6,853 bases of DNA, taken from Spirochaetia bacterium UBA5550. Its GTDB lineage: Bacteria; Spirochaetota; UBA4802; UBA5550. Each line of letters starts with the position of its first letter. Position 1 is the stretch's first letter. The notes below the pieces were generated by a model. That model searched no databases, was not told the DNA's origin, and worked only from the letters and a program-made list of their open reading frames with translations. Both the position numbers and the translations under genes were made by a program. Below are positions 1 through 6,718 of this stretch, in pieces. The stretch covers positions 6,352 through 13,204 of the forward strand of contig DINC01000024.1 in assembly GCA_002425885.1 (NCBI GenBank), read 5' to 3'.

Positions 1-1
1 A

Positions 2-1597
2 GACGGAGTGTACGAGTTCTTTGACTCAGCAGCAGGACTTGAGGGGATACATGCACGCATGGAGAATGAGACTGCAATAAGCTCGCTTGAAGAGAAGTAT
101 CACACTGCAAAAGATAACAGTGAGCGTAAATCGATATGGAACGATATTACCGTACGTAAAGAAGCTCTAAAGAAAGAGAAACTTGACGCTCTTGATATAC
201 TTAAAGCTGAAAAAAAGAAACTTGAAGAGAAACAGAAGAGTGAAAATCCCGGTAATGCGGAGAAGGAGCTTGCTGTTCTTGAAGAGGATATAAAAGCTGT
301 GGAGCTGGTCATCAGAACAGAAGCTCTTAAAGATAAGATTGCTATTATCGGCCTCACTGCAACAGGTACTCATGATATCGCGTCAATCCCTCTTCATAAT
401 GAGTATCCCGGTGTGGGGACATATCATAATACAATCAATACTATTATTAACAGGGAGTTTATAAAAAAACCGGGGTATGTGTTTACATTTATACTTATTC
501 TTGTTACGGCTGCCGCTTCCGGTTTAGTGATGCAGAGACTGGCATCACGGCGTTCACTTGCAGTTGCTATCGCAGGTTTTTTTGTACTCAACTTTCTGTC
601 GTTATATCTCTTCGCGTTTCATAATGTGTGGATCGAGCAGCTGGGGCTTAACCTTGCGCTTATAATACCATCTGTTGTTATTGTTTCTATCAAGCTTGTG
701 AGCGAAGAGAGTCAGAAACGATTCATCAAGGGGGCTTTCTCCAGGTATATAGCACCGGATGTTATTGAGCAGATCATGGAACACCCTGAATCCCTTGAAC
801 TCGGAGGCGAAAACAGGAGAATCACAACCTTCTTTTCTGACGTTGCGGGTTTCTCCACAATCTCTGAAAAATTAACTCCCCCCGAACTTGTTGCACTCCT
901 TAATGAATACCTGTCAGAGATGACAGACATAATCATCTCTCATGGAGGCACAATAGATAAATATGAGGGTGACGCAATCATGGCTTTCTACGGCGCACCG
1001 CAGCCCTATGTTGATCATGAACTCCGTGCGTGCCTTGCCGCAATTGATATGAAGAAGAGGCTCCGGGAGATGCAGGAGGAGTGGAGGAATATAGGGCAGC
1101 ATCAGCTCTTTGTGCGGATGGGGATGAATACAGGTATGGCTGTTGTAGGGAACATGGGATCTAAGATGCGCATGGATTATACTGCTATGGGTGACTCTGT
1201 GAATCTTGCCTCACGCCTTGAAGGAGCGAATAAAATATACGGCACTACCGCCATGATCAGTGAAAACACATATAATGCGGTTAAAGAACATGTTGAAAGC
1301 AGAAAACTTGATGTAATACGCGTTGTAGGGAAAACGGAACCCATAGGAATATTTGAACTACTCGGTATGAAAGGGACTCTCCCGCAGAAGGTCTATGATG
1401 CATTGGAGCATTACAATAAGGGGCTTGAGCATTTCAATGAGAGGCAGTGGAAGAGGGCAATGTCATCATTTCAGGATGCGCTGAAGATCCTCCCGGACGA
1501 CGGCCCTTCAAAAACCTACATCTCCCGGTGTGAGGAGTTTATGAAAAAACCTCCATCACAGAAGTGGGACGGCGTTTATACAATGAAGTCGAAGTAG
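2..1597 (+). CDS. CHASE2-type membrane adenylate cyclase, class IIIb (5' end outside window)
   Basis: Predicted to make cAMP from ATP at the cytoplasmic face of the inner membrane, controlled by an extracytoplasmic sensor. The frame is open to the window edge, so the GTG at 8 is probably not the start and the N-terminus is missing. Numbering from the codon at 8: residues 25-110 are a charged, coiled-coil-like stretch. Residues 111-152 match the end of a CHASE2 domain (IAIIGLTATG, then YPGVGTYHNTIN). Three hydrophobic spans follow at about 157-176, 183-204 and 212-231. The cyclase domain is about 270-452, with metal-binding D278 (FFSDVAGF) and D322 (DKYEGD), adenine-selecting K318 and T392 (YTAMGD), and transition-state N399 and R403 (NLASR). 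The Lys/Thr pair fits class IIIb adenylate rather than guanylate cyclase. Residues 462-495 resemble a single TPR helix pair, and the protein ends WDGVYTMKSK. All catalytic residues are present, so it should be active. The cyclase assignment is firm; the CHASE2 assignment rests on the domain's end alone. Confidence 0.93.
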   Translation, partial: DGVYEFFDSAAGLEGIHARMENETAISSLEEKYHTAKDNSERKSIWNDITVRKEALKKEKLDALDILKAEKKKLEEKQKSENPGNAEKELAVLEEDIKAVELVIRTEALKDKIAIIGLTATGTHDIASIPLHNEYPGVGTYHNTINTIINREFIKKPGYVFTFILILVTAAASGLVMQRLASRRSLAVAIAGFFVLNFLSLYLFAFHNVWIEQLGLNLALIIPSVVIVSIKLVSEESQKRFIKGAFSRYIAPDVIEQIMEHPESLELGGENRRITTFFSDVAGFSTISEKLTPPELVALLNEYLSEMTDIIISHGGTIDKYEGDAIMAFYGAPQPYVDHELRACLAAIDMKKRLREMQEEWRNIGQHQLFVRMGMNTGMAVVGNMGSKMRMDYTAMGDSVNLASRLEGANKIYGTTAMISENTYNAVKEHVESRKLDVIRVVGKTEPIGIFELLGMKGTLPQKVYDALEHYNKGLEHFNERQWKRAMSSFQDALKILPDDGPSKTYISRCEEFMKKPPSQKWDGVYTMKSK

Positions 1598-1612
1598 ATT
1601 CGAAATTTTTTT
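1589..1612 (+). terminator. weak terminator-like hairpin after the cyclase gene
   Basis: TCGAA (1589-1593) pairs with TTCGA (1599-1603) around a five-base loop containing the TAG stop codon. Two As and a run of seven Ts (1606-1612) follow. The T-run suits an intrinsic terminator, but the stem is only five pairs and poor in GC, so efficiency is doubtful. Confidence 0.3.
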
Positions 1613-1655
1613 GTTGCAACTATACTTCATTAATTTCATCATCACTCAAATACTA

Positions 1656-1737
1656 TGCAGCCCCCCGATTCTATCTGAATGCAATCTTTATATGCTTTGC
1701 CCCCTTGGGGGTGCGGGGGCAGAGGAGATGGGCTGCA
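1656..1737 (+). promoter_or_regulatory. GC-rich structured leader upstream of the 1760 gene
   Basis: TGCAGCCC (1656-1663) is perfectly complementary to GGGCTGCA (1730-1737), making an eight-pair closing stem. Enclosed are a small ATTC/GAAT hairpin (1668-1671 with 1677-1680) and a strong one, GCCCCC (1699-1704) with GGGGGC (1715-1720). In the latter the left arm can instead pair with GGGGG at 1707-1711 around a CTTG tetraloop. The C-run at 1661-1666 could compete for the same G-runs, so alternative folds exist. The structure ends 11 bases before the ribosome binding site. A -10-like TATACT lies at 1621-1626 with only a poor -35, which would put the whole structure in the transcript. I do not recognise a known riboswitch. 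It could be a cis-regulatory leader or an interspersed palindromic repeat. Confidence 0.4.
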
Positions 1738-1748
1738 ATGTGATTCCC

Positions 1749-1753
1749 GGAGG
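1749..1753 (+). promoter_or_regulatory. ribosome binding site deciding the start at 1760
   Basis: GGAGG at 1749-1753 is followed by six bases and ATG at 1760, close to ideal spacing. The frame stays open upstream to an ATG at 1679, but that start has no purine-rich site and would translate the GC-rich foldable leader. I therefore take 1760 as the start. Confidence 0.85.
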
Positions 1754-1759
1754 ATAATC

Positions 1760-3436
1760 ATGGAAAATATCACCAAGGCCCAGAGGGGGCGTATAGCAAT
1801 CAGAATGTTCAAGATCACTGCTGATGCACTTGCGCTCCGGGGATACTATAAACCCTCCGGACGATCCGGGCAGACTCTGGAAGATTCGCTTAAGATGCTC
1901 TCTCCGGAAATTTACGGCACAATGAATGAGCCCCGCATTATTGAACTTAAAGGTCTTGAGTATGTAATGGACAGGCTCCCCAGGGGGATTGAGGAGTGCA
2001 GCAGAATAATACTTACAGCTGAAGAGGAGTTTGAACATACCGCGTTTGAAAAAATTATCCCTCTTAAAAGACGGCGGGTTTCATACCGCATAAGTCAGAA
2101 CGAGATGAATTTTATCATCACCCAGGGGATGAGCGAAATTTATGATATACTGACTCACCTGACTTTTCTGAATATCGAATCACATAAAATTAAAAAGCAG
2201 ATACACGATGAATCCGGGAAGATCTCTTCCGAATGGAGTATTCTTGAAACACATGTAAAGGGAACTGAACTCAGAGGCCCGGAACTTGACCGCGCACTAT
2301 GGAACCTCTCGATAATTTTAGGCCGCACATTCCAGGAGACCCGTGAAACCTACCAGTACCTTGAAGCTTCGAGGAAAGAGAAGAACGGGAATAACGGCCT
2401 CTTTAAAATAATATATAATCTCGGAATGCGTGCTCTTGAGGATGATGATGACAGGGATAAGATGCTGATGATATACTTCACACCCTCTCTCCGTGATATG
2501 ATCGGGAGGCACAAGTTCGGCAGAGCATGGGCTGACAATGTTAAAAACGGGCTCATTGAACTTGGGCTCGGTGCCCGCCCTGTACATGTAGTAAGTGCCA
2601 ACATGCACAGCGTACTGAATGCCCTTTATGCTCACGCTGCATTGAGGGGCAGGCTTAAGGGTGAGGATTTTGATTTGTATGATTTTATCACAAGAAGCAG
2701 GGAGTTCCAGGGGAGTGTGAAGGAGTTTGCAAAGGAGCACGGGCTTCACGAACTGCCAGACCTTTCCGGTTTTTCCATTGATACGCAGATAATTGACATG
2801 GCGCAGTTTAATGGTATACCTGTTCATCCTGATATGCAGATTACCAATGGCGTTGAACCGGAAAACAAACCTGTGATAATTGTAATAGACTATGCTTTCG
2901 GAGCGCAGGCTTATGAGGTGATGGATGAACTTCTGAGCCCGCACATTACCAATGAAAAGGATCACTATTTTAATTTCAGATCTATTTCAATTATGGGGAA
3001 AGCGGGGATACTCCCCGGACAGAAGGGGGACATTATGCTCCCCACGGCACATGTGTTTGAGGGTAACCCTCATAACTATATGGTTGATAATGATCTTAAG
3101 CCCGATGATTTTGACGGTTCAATACCGGTGTACGTGGGGCCTATTGTTACTGTACTCGGCACATCACTTCAGAACAGGGACGTGCTTGAAAAGTTTCAGA
3201 AATCAAGCTGGAAGGCAATCGGCCTTGAGATGGAGGGGGGGCATTACCAGCGTGCGGTGAATGCTGCTATAATCCGTGAACATATCCGCCGTGATGTCAG
3301 GGTAAGATATGCCTATTACGCCTCTGATAACCCCATAGTGAGCGGCCAGACACTTGCCTCCGGCGCACTGGGGGAGGAGGGGATTAAGCCCACTTATATG
3401 ATTACAAAGGTTATACTTGAGAAGATCCTTAACTGA
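1760..3436 (+). CDS. uncharacterised protein with C-terminal nucleoside phosphorylase/nucleosidase-like domain
   Basis: A 558-residue soluble protein with no signal peptide or membrane span. I recognise it as a conserved family of unknown function, from memory in Bacteroidota and spirochaetes (possibly DUF6909, unverified). Residues 1-200 are mainly helical and charged, with conserved-looking stretches such as GYYKPSGRSG (29-38), DRLPRGIEEC (71-80) and YDILTHLTFLNIESH (128-142). Residues 270-290 contain RPVHVVSANMHSVLNALYA. From about 370 the order of motifs follows the PNP/UDP phosphorylase fold: a hydrophobic strand then GAQAYEV (381-387), IMGKAG (411-416), GDIMLPTAHVFEG (423-435), GLEMEGGHY (488-496) and YYASDN (519-524). 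E386, E490/E492 and D523 fall where E. coli MTA/SAH nucleosidase has E12, E172/E174 and D197. I infer cleavage of an N-glycosidic bond in a nucleoside or nucleotide; the substrate is unknown. The start is set by the GGAGG at 1749. It converges on mutS2 and appears to be a single-gene unit. Confidence 0.85.
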   Translation: MENITKAQRGRIAIRMFKITADALALRGYYKPSGRSGQTLEDSLKMLSPEIYGTMNEPRIIELKGLEYVMDRLPRGIEECSRIILTAEEEFEHTAFEKIIPLKRRRVSYRISQNEMNFIITQGMSEIYDILTHLTFLNIESHKIKKQIHDESGKISSEWSILETHVKGTELRGPELDRALWNLSIILGRTFQETRETYQYLEASRKEKNGNNGLFKIIYNLGMRALEDDDDRDKMLMIYFTPSLRDMIGRHKFGRAWADNVKNGLIELGLGARPVHVVSANMHSVLNALYAHAALRGRLKGEDFDLYDFITRSREFQGSVKEFAKEHGLHELPDLSGFSIDTQIIDMAQFNGIPVHPDMQITNGVEPENKPVIIVIDYAFGAQAYEVMDELLSPHITNEKDHYFNFRSISIMGKAGILPGQKGDIMLPTAHVFEGNPHNYMVDNDLKPDDFDGSIPVYVGPIVTVLGTSLQNRDVLEKFQKSSWKAIGLEMEGGHYQRAVNAAIIREHIRRDVRVRYAYYASDNPIVSGQTLASGALGEEGIKPTYMITKVILEKILN

Positions 3437-3448
3437 GGTCCTTCTCAG
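3433..3448. terminator. short hairpin between convergent genes
   Basis: CTGAG (3433-3437) pairs with CTCAG (3444-3448) around a six-base loop. It overlaps the stop codon of the 1760 gene and lies just before the mutS2 stop at 3454-3456. The placement suits a shared bidirectional terminator, but the stem is only five pairs and there is no good T-run on the plus-strand side. Confidence 0.25.
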
Positions 3449-3453
3449 GGGCT

Positions 3454-5859
3454 TTATCTCATTTTGACAACAGTGACTCCATCACCCCCTTCGCCTGAAT
3501 CACCGGGGCGGAAATCCCTTACATAGATATTCATTTTGAGGGCGTCGCGGACAGCCTGCTTGAGGGCGCCGGTTCCGTGCCCATGAATTACAATGACAAT
3601 TCCTATATTTTTTCTGTCCATCGAATCGAGGTCTCTGTCCATCACAGCAAGGGCTTCGTCCACTCTCATTCCGCGAAGGTCAATGGTGTTGTATGAAGTC
3701 TGTATTGTGGATGGTATCTCATGATTCGGAGTATCTTTTATCACATGACGTTTGAATGATTTTTTTTTAGGAGCTGAACCTGCCGGGGAAATAATAAACA
3801 GTTCCTTAACCGGAAATCTGGATTTTATTGTACCCCCCAGTATAACAAGGGCTGTTTTCCCTGAACTGTCGATCTCCTCCAGTATGCCTTCAGTCTCAAT
3901 TGCTGAAATGAATACACGGTCACCTTTTTTTGCGGTTTCCGGAACAATCTGCTCCATTGTGTCAGAGTATCTTTCACGCGATTCATCATGGAGGCGTGAT
4001 GATATCTCTTCACGTATTGCTGCAATTTCTTCGTGGAGTTTCCCTGCGTCTTTCTGTTCCAGTTCCTGGAGGCGTGTAATCCTTTCAGCAATCTGCTCCC
4101 TGTATCGTGCCAGTTCATTGAGGAACTCTATGCCTCTCCCTTTTTTTGTCTCAGCAGTGAGTTTGTCCAGTTCCTCCTGTCTCTTCCTGATTTTTTCCTT
4201 TTCATCTGAAAGTTCAAGGTTCAGGATTCTTACCTTTTCTCTCTCCTCAATTATCTCCTCTTCATAACGCTGCACTTTCTCTATCAGGGATTCAACGCTT
4301 GATTCCCTGCTGTCAACAAGGGTCTTTGCACGTTCAAGTATATTTTCATCAATACCGTAGTTCCGTGCAATCTCAATCGCGTAGCTTATTCCCGGTATTC
4401 CTATCCGCAGCTCGTAAGTCGGTTTAAGTGTGTCGAGGTTGAATGTTACTGATGAGTTCTGAAATCTGCTGTCGTTTGCCGGGAATTCCTTCAACTCGGT
4501 GTAGTGTGTGGAGACTATGATGCGGCTCCCGGTGTTAATCATCTCTTCGAGTATTGCCTGAGAAAGAGCTGCTCCCTGCCTGGGATTTGTTCCCACGATA
4601 ATTTCATCTATAATTACAAGTGTTCTGCTGTCTGCTCTCTTCAATATATTGTTGATGATTGTAAGCTGCCCCGAGAATGTCGAAAGAGACTGGGACAGGT
4701 TCTGGTCGTCACCAATGTCAGCCATGATGTTGCTGAATATCCCGATCTCCGAGTCCGGGCTTGCGGGGATATGGAGGCCGTACATCGCAAAGAGCGCGCA
4801 GAGTCCGATAGTCTTCAGCATCACAGTCTTCCCGCCGGTATTGGCTCCGGAAATAATAAGACAGTTAAAATCGATTCCAAGCTGTACATCATTTGATACT
4901 ATTGTGTCAGGGGACATCAGCTGAAGAACCGGGTGGTGAGCCCTGCTCAGGTTCATCAGCGGCTTTTCTGAGAGAACAGGTTCACTGCTCCTTGTCTGAA
5001 TGCTGAATTTTGATGCGGCAGTGAGAAAATCGAAGTATGAGAGCACTCTCAGGTTAGAGTCAAGTTCATCTGCATGGTCAGCTGCATGCACAGTGAGTTC
5101 CGCCAGGATCTTCTGTATTTCAAGGAGCAGTTCCTTCTCATGCATTATGAGTGAGTTATTAAGCTCCGTGAGTTCCGAAGGCTCAAAGTAGACAGTCTGC
5201 CCGCTGGATGATATGTCATGTACATTTCCGTTTATCCTGCTTCTCATTCCTGATTTGACAAGTATCACATAACGGCCGTTTATTGTTGTGTATGTCTTCT
5301 CCTGGAGAACTTTTTCATTATCAGGCAGGTGTATTATTCTGCTTATCTTTTTTTCCAGGTCCTGCCTGGAGGTAAATATCACTTTCCTTATCTTTTTCAG
5401 GATAGAGAATTTGTCTTCATTAAGCTCGCCATTATCTGTCAGTGATTCCTGGAGCAGAGTGTTGAGCTTCTCAAGAGGGTGTATTCTGCTGTATTCATCC
5501 TCCAAAGGGGGGAACTCCTCCCTGTTTGCTGTAAGGTATTTCCTGATTCTCTCGGACGCGGAGGTAAATGTCCTTATGCTGCACAGACTTTCCAGTTCAA
5601 GCACTCCCCCTTTTGATGCAAGGGCTGTATATGCGGATATGTCATTTATTCCTGACAGCGGCGGAGTCGTGCCGCGGGAGATCAGTTCTTTAATGGCGCT
5701 GATCTTTTTCATCTGTACGCGGATTTTCTGCTCCGGGACAGGTTTAAGCCGCCCTGCAATACGTTTTGCCGAATCACTTGAACAGAGGGAGATTATCCTC
5801 TCTTCAATGATAGGCCATTCGAGTATGTCCAGTATACGTTTATCCAGTCTGTTTTTCAT
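3454..5859 (-). CDS. mutS2: MutS2 ATPase with C-terminal Smr domain
   Basis: An 801-residue MutS2, close to the usual family length of about 780-800 residues. Unlike MutS it has no N-terminal mismatch-recognition domain. Residues 1-300 are the core/lever region. The ABC-type ATPase has Walker A GANTGGKT (338-345), the SLSTFSG signature (391-397), Walker B LVIIDE (414-419, D418/E419) and the STHYTELKEF segment (450-459). A long charged coiled coil spans about 520-635, a small beta-rich segment about 643-690, and the Smr domain about 723-801 with IDLRG (726-730), HGHGTGALK (759-767) and the family ending GEGGDGVTVV. Characterised homologues act as branched-DNA endonucleases that limit recombination; in Bacillus, MutS2 also splits collided ribosomes. 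Which role applies here cannot be read from sequence. The ATG at 5859 is the only plausible start, because a TAA lies in frame at 5869-5871 and the N-terminus looks like the family's, but no Shine-Dalgarno sequence precedes it. Confidence 0.96.
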   Translation of the reverse strand: MKNRLDKRILDILEWPIIEERIISLCSSDSAKRIAGRLKPVPEQKIRVQMKKISAIKELISRGTTPPLSGINDISAYTALASKGGVLELESLCSIRTFTSASERIRKYLTANREEFPPLEDEYSRIHPLEKLNTLLQESLTDNGELNEDKFSILKKIRKVIFTSRQDLEKKISRIIHLPDNEKVLQEKTYTTINGRYVILVKSGMRSRINGNVHDISSSGQTVYFEPSELTELNNSLIMHEKELLLEIQKILAELTVHAADHADELDSNLRVLSYFDFLTAASKFSIQTRSSEPVLSEKPLMNLSRAHHPVLQLMSPDTIVSNDVQLGIDFNCLIISGANTGGKTVMLKTIGLCALFAMYGLHIPASPDSEIGIFSNIMADIGDDQNLSQSLSTFSGQLTIINNILKRADSRTLVIIDEIIVGTNPRQGAALSQAILEEMINTGSRIIVSTHYTELKEFPANDSRFQNSSVTFNLDTLKPTYELRIGIPGISYAIEIARNYGIDENILERAKTLVDSRESSVESLIEKVQRYEEEIIEEREKVRILNLELSDEKEKIRKRQEELDKLTAETKKGRGIEFLNELARYREQIAERITRLQELEQKDAGKLHEEIAAIREEISSRLHDESRERYSDTMEQIVPETAKKGDRVFISAIETEGILEEIDSSGKTALVILGGTIKSRFPVKELFIISPAGSAPKKKSFKRHVIKDTPNHEIPSTIQTSYNTIDLRGMRVDEALAVMDRDLDSMDRKNIGIVIVIHGHGTGALKQAVRDALKMNIYVRDFRPGDSGEGGDGVTVVKMR

Positions 5860-5908
5860 GTTGGTGTATTATGTATATCACTTTATTGTCGAATAAGAGA
5901 ATTAAGTC

Positions 5909-6018
5909 GTCATTGCGAGGAGCATCAGCGACGTGGCAATCTGATAATGGTGGTATTTTATTTTAAGCATTGGAATAATACCATCCGGAATAGATTGCTT
6001 CACTTTGTTCGCAATGAC
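5909..6018. repeat. 110-base imperfect palindromic element (REP/MITE-like)
   Basis: The outer ends are perfect ten-base inverted repeats: GTCATTGCGA (5909-5918) and TCGCAATGAC (6009-6018). Further in, GCAATCT (5936-5942) pairs with AGATTGC (5992-5998), and GGTGGTATT (5949-5957) pairs with AATACCATC (5977-5985) with one G-T pair. The whole element can fold into one long interrupted hairpin. It contains no reading frame of note. The termini resemble a palindromic repeat that I recall scattered through many unrelated bacterial genomes; I could not confirm this. It sits 50 bases upstream of mutS2 and about 80 before the promoter-like site of the next gene, so a transcript from either side could carry it. 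Confidence 0.75.
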
Positions 6019-6096
6019 AAGTAAATAAATATTTTTTAAATTTTACAGATATTAACAATTTCTGACTATCTTTCTGTGTCAATTATTTATTGCATA

Positions 6097-6102
6097 TATA
6101 AT
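6097..6102 (+). promoter_or_regulatory. -10-like box TATAAT for the 6126 gene
   Basis: A perfect sigma-70 -10 hexamer, TATAAT, lies at 6097-6102, which would start transcription near 6108-6110 and leave a leader of about 17 bases before ATG 6126. The -35 position is weak (CTGTGT around 6074-6079). The surroundings are very AT-rich, so a chance match is possible. Confidence 0.35.
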
Positions 6103-6125
6103 TGTTTGACAATTCAGAAGGCGGT

Positions 6126-6524
6126 ATGATTCTGGAATTAACAGGCAGGCACGTGGACTATAAGAAAGAAATGAAAAAGCTGATGAAGAGGCGGGAGGCG
6201 TATTATCCCGCCTTTGAATACCTGCTTGATATCTATAATAGAAGAAGTGAGTTTAACTTCCCGTTAACTATAGATGAAGCATGCCGGGTCGCACTTATAC
6301 TTGAGCTTATAGATATAGGCTACCTTGACAAGAATGCATTCATTGTGAAAAAAACAAGAAATAATATTGATGCTCTTTATTTCAACGGAGAATATCCTCT
6401 TACTGAACAGGGCCTTCTGATGGAGCGCGCCCATCTGCATATAAGGCGGGGGAGATATATTAAACTTGTCCTTTTTCTGACTTTCTTTGTCCTTGTTGTT
6501 CTTATATATTTAATGATCTTCTGA
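6126..6524 (+). CDS. small predicted tail-anchored membrane protein, possible winged-helix domain
   Basis: 132 residues; I do not recognise the family. The start is ATG 6126, preceded by AGAAGG (6116-6121) with a four-base gap. An upstream in-frame TTG at 6102 would add eight residues but overlaps the TATAAT box and has no binding site. Residues 10-40 are a charged, lysine/arginine-rich helix (KKEMKKLMKRREAYYPAFEY). Residues 48-95 read as helix, helix, two strands: DEACRVALILELIDIGYLD, then FIVKKTRNNIDALYF, then PLTEQG. This order, with the closing LTEQG, resembles the second half of a winged-helix domain, but no recognition helix can be asserted. A basic stretch (HIRRGRYIK) leads into a hydrophobic tail of about 19 residues (LVLFLTFFVLVVLIYLMIF) reaching the stop codon. 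That predicts a C-terminal anchor with the body in the cytoplasm. It has its own spacer on both sides, so no operon partner suggests a role. Confidence 0.75.
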   Translation: MILELTGRHVDYKKEMKKLMKRREAYYPAFEYLLDIYNRRSEFNFPLTIDEACRVALILELIDIGYLDKNAFIVKKTRNNIDALYFNGEYPLTEQGLLMERAHLHIRRGRYIKLVLFLTFFVLVVLIYLMIF

Positions 6525-6525
6525 A

Positions 6526-6545
6526 TATATTAAAATTTAATATTC
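6526..6545 (+). terminator. AT-only palindrome after the 6126 gene
   Basis: ATATTAAA (6527-6534) and TTTAATAT (6536-6543) are perfect inverted repeats around a single A, starting three bases past the stop codon. An all-AT stem is unstable in RNA, so this is at best a weak terminator. It could equally be a protein-binding palindrome or chance in an AT-rich spacer. Confidence 0.2.
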
Positions 6546-6631
6546 CAAATTTTCCGGCTTAATCGGGTGTTAAGTATTAATATTGACCGGGCGTTCAACT
6601 CTCTCTTTTATTTATTATTCGTTTTTATTCC

Positions 6632-6659
6632 TTGATTTTTCAACTCCACTGTGCATGAT
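6632..6659 (+). promoter_or_regulatory. possible promoter for the 6719 gene
   Basis: TTGATT (6632-6637) and CATGAT (6654-6659) each match four of six bases of the sigma-70 hexamers with a 16-base spacer. It lies within the AT-rich spacer 6525-6718, in which I see no gene. The matches are weak enough to be chance. Confidence 0.2.
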
Positions 6660-6718
6660 TTACAAAACCGGTTTATTATTCCTGTATATTTATGCAAAAT
6701 ATAATGACATCAGAAGAT

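Noticed and set aside
1679..1759. In-frame N-terminal extension of the 1760 gene starting at ATG 1679
   Set aside because: It has no ribosome binding site, would translate the GC-rich hairpin region into low-plausibility sequence, and a strong GGAGG sits correctly before ATG 1760.
2318..2965. Minus-strand open frame of 215 codons opposite the nucleosidase-like gene
   Set aside because: Antisense to a gene with clear conserved motifs; its own translation shows no recognisable domain.
5288..5896. Plus-strand open frame of about 200 codons opposite mutS2
   Set aside because: It is a serine- and leucine-rich antisense shadow of the well-supported MutS2 frame, with no motif of its own.
6106..6111. 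Perfect TTGACA -35 hexamer
   Set aside because: The matching -10 position near 6129-6134 lies inside the coding region and reads ATTCTG, so it does not form a promoter for the gene at 6126.
6611..6681. Ten-base direct repeat TTTATTATTC at 6611-6620 and 6672-6681, and TTAATATT at 6537-6544 and 6577-6584
   Set aside because: Short repeats composed almost only of A and T in an AT-rich spacer are expected by chance; there is no symmetry or spacing typical of an operator.
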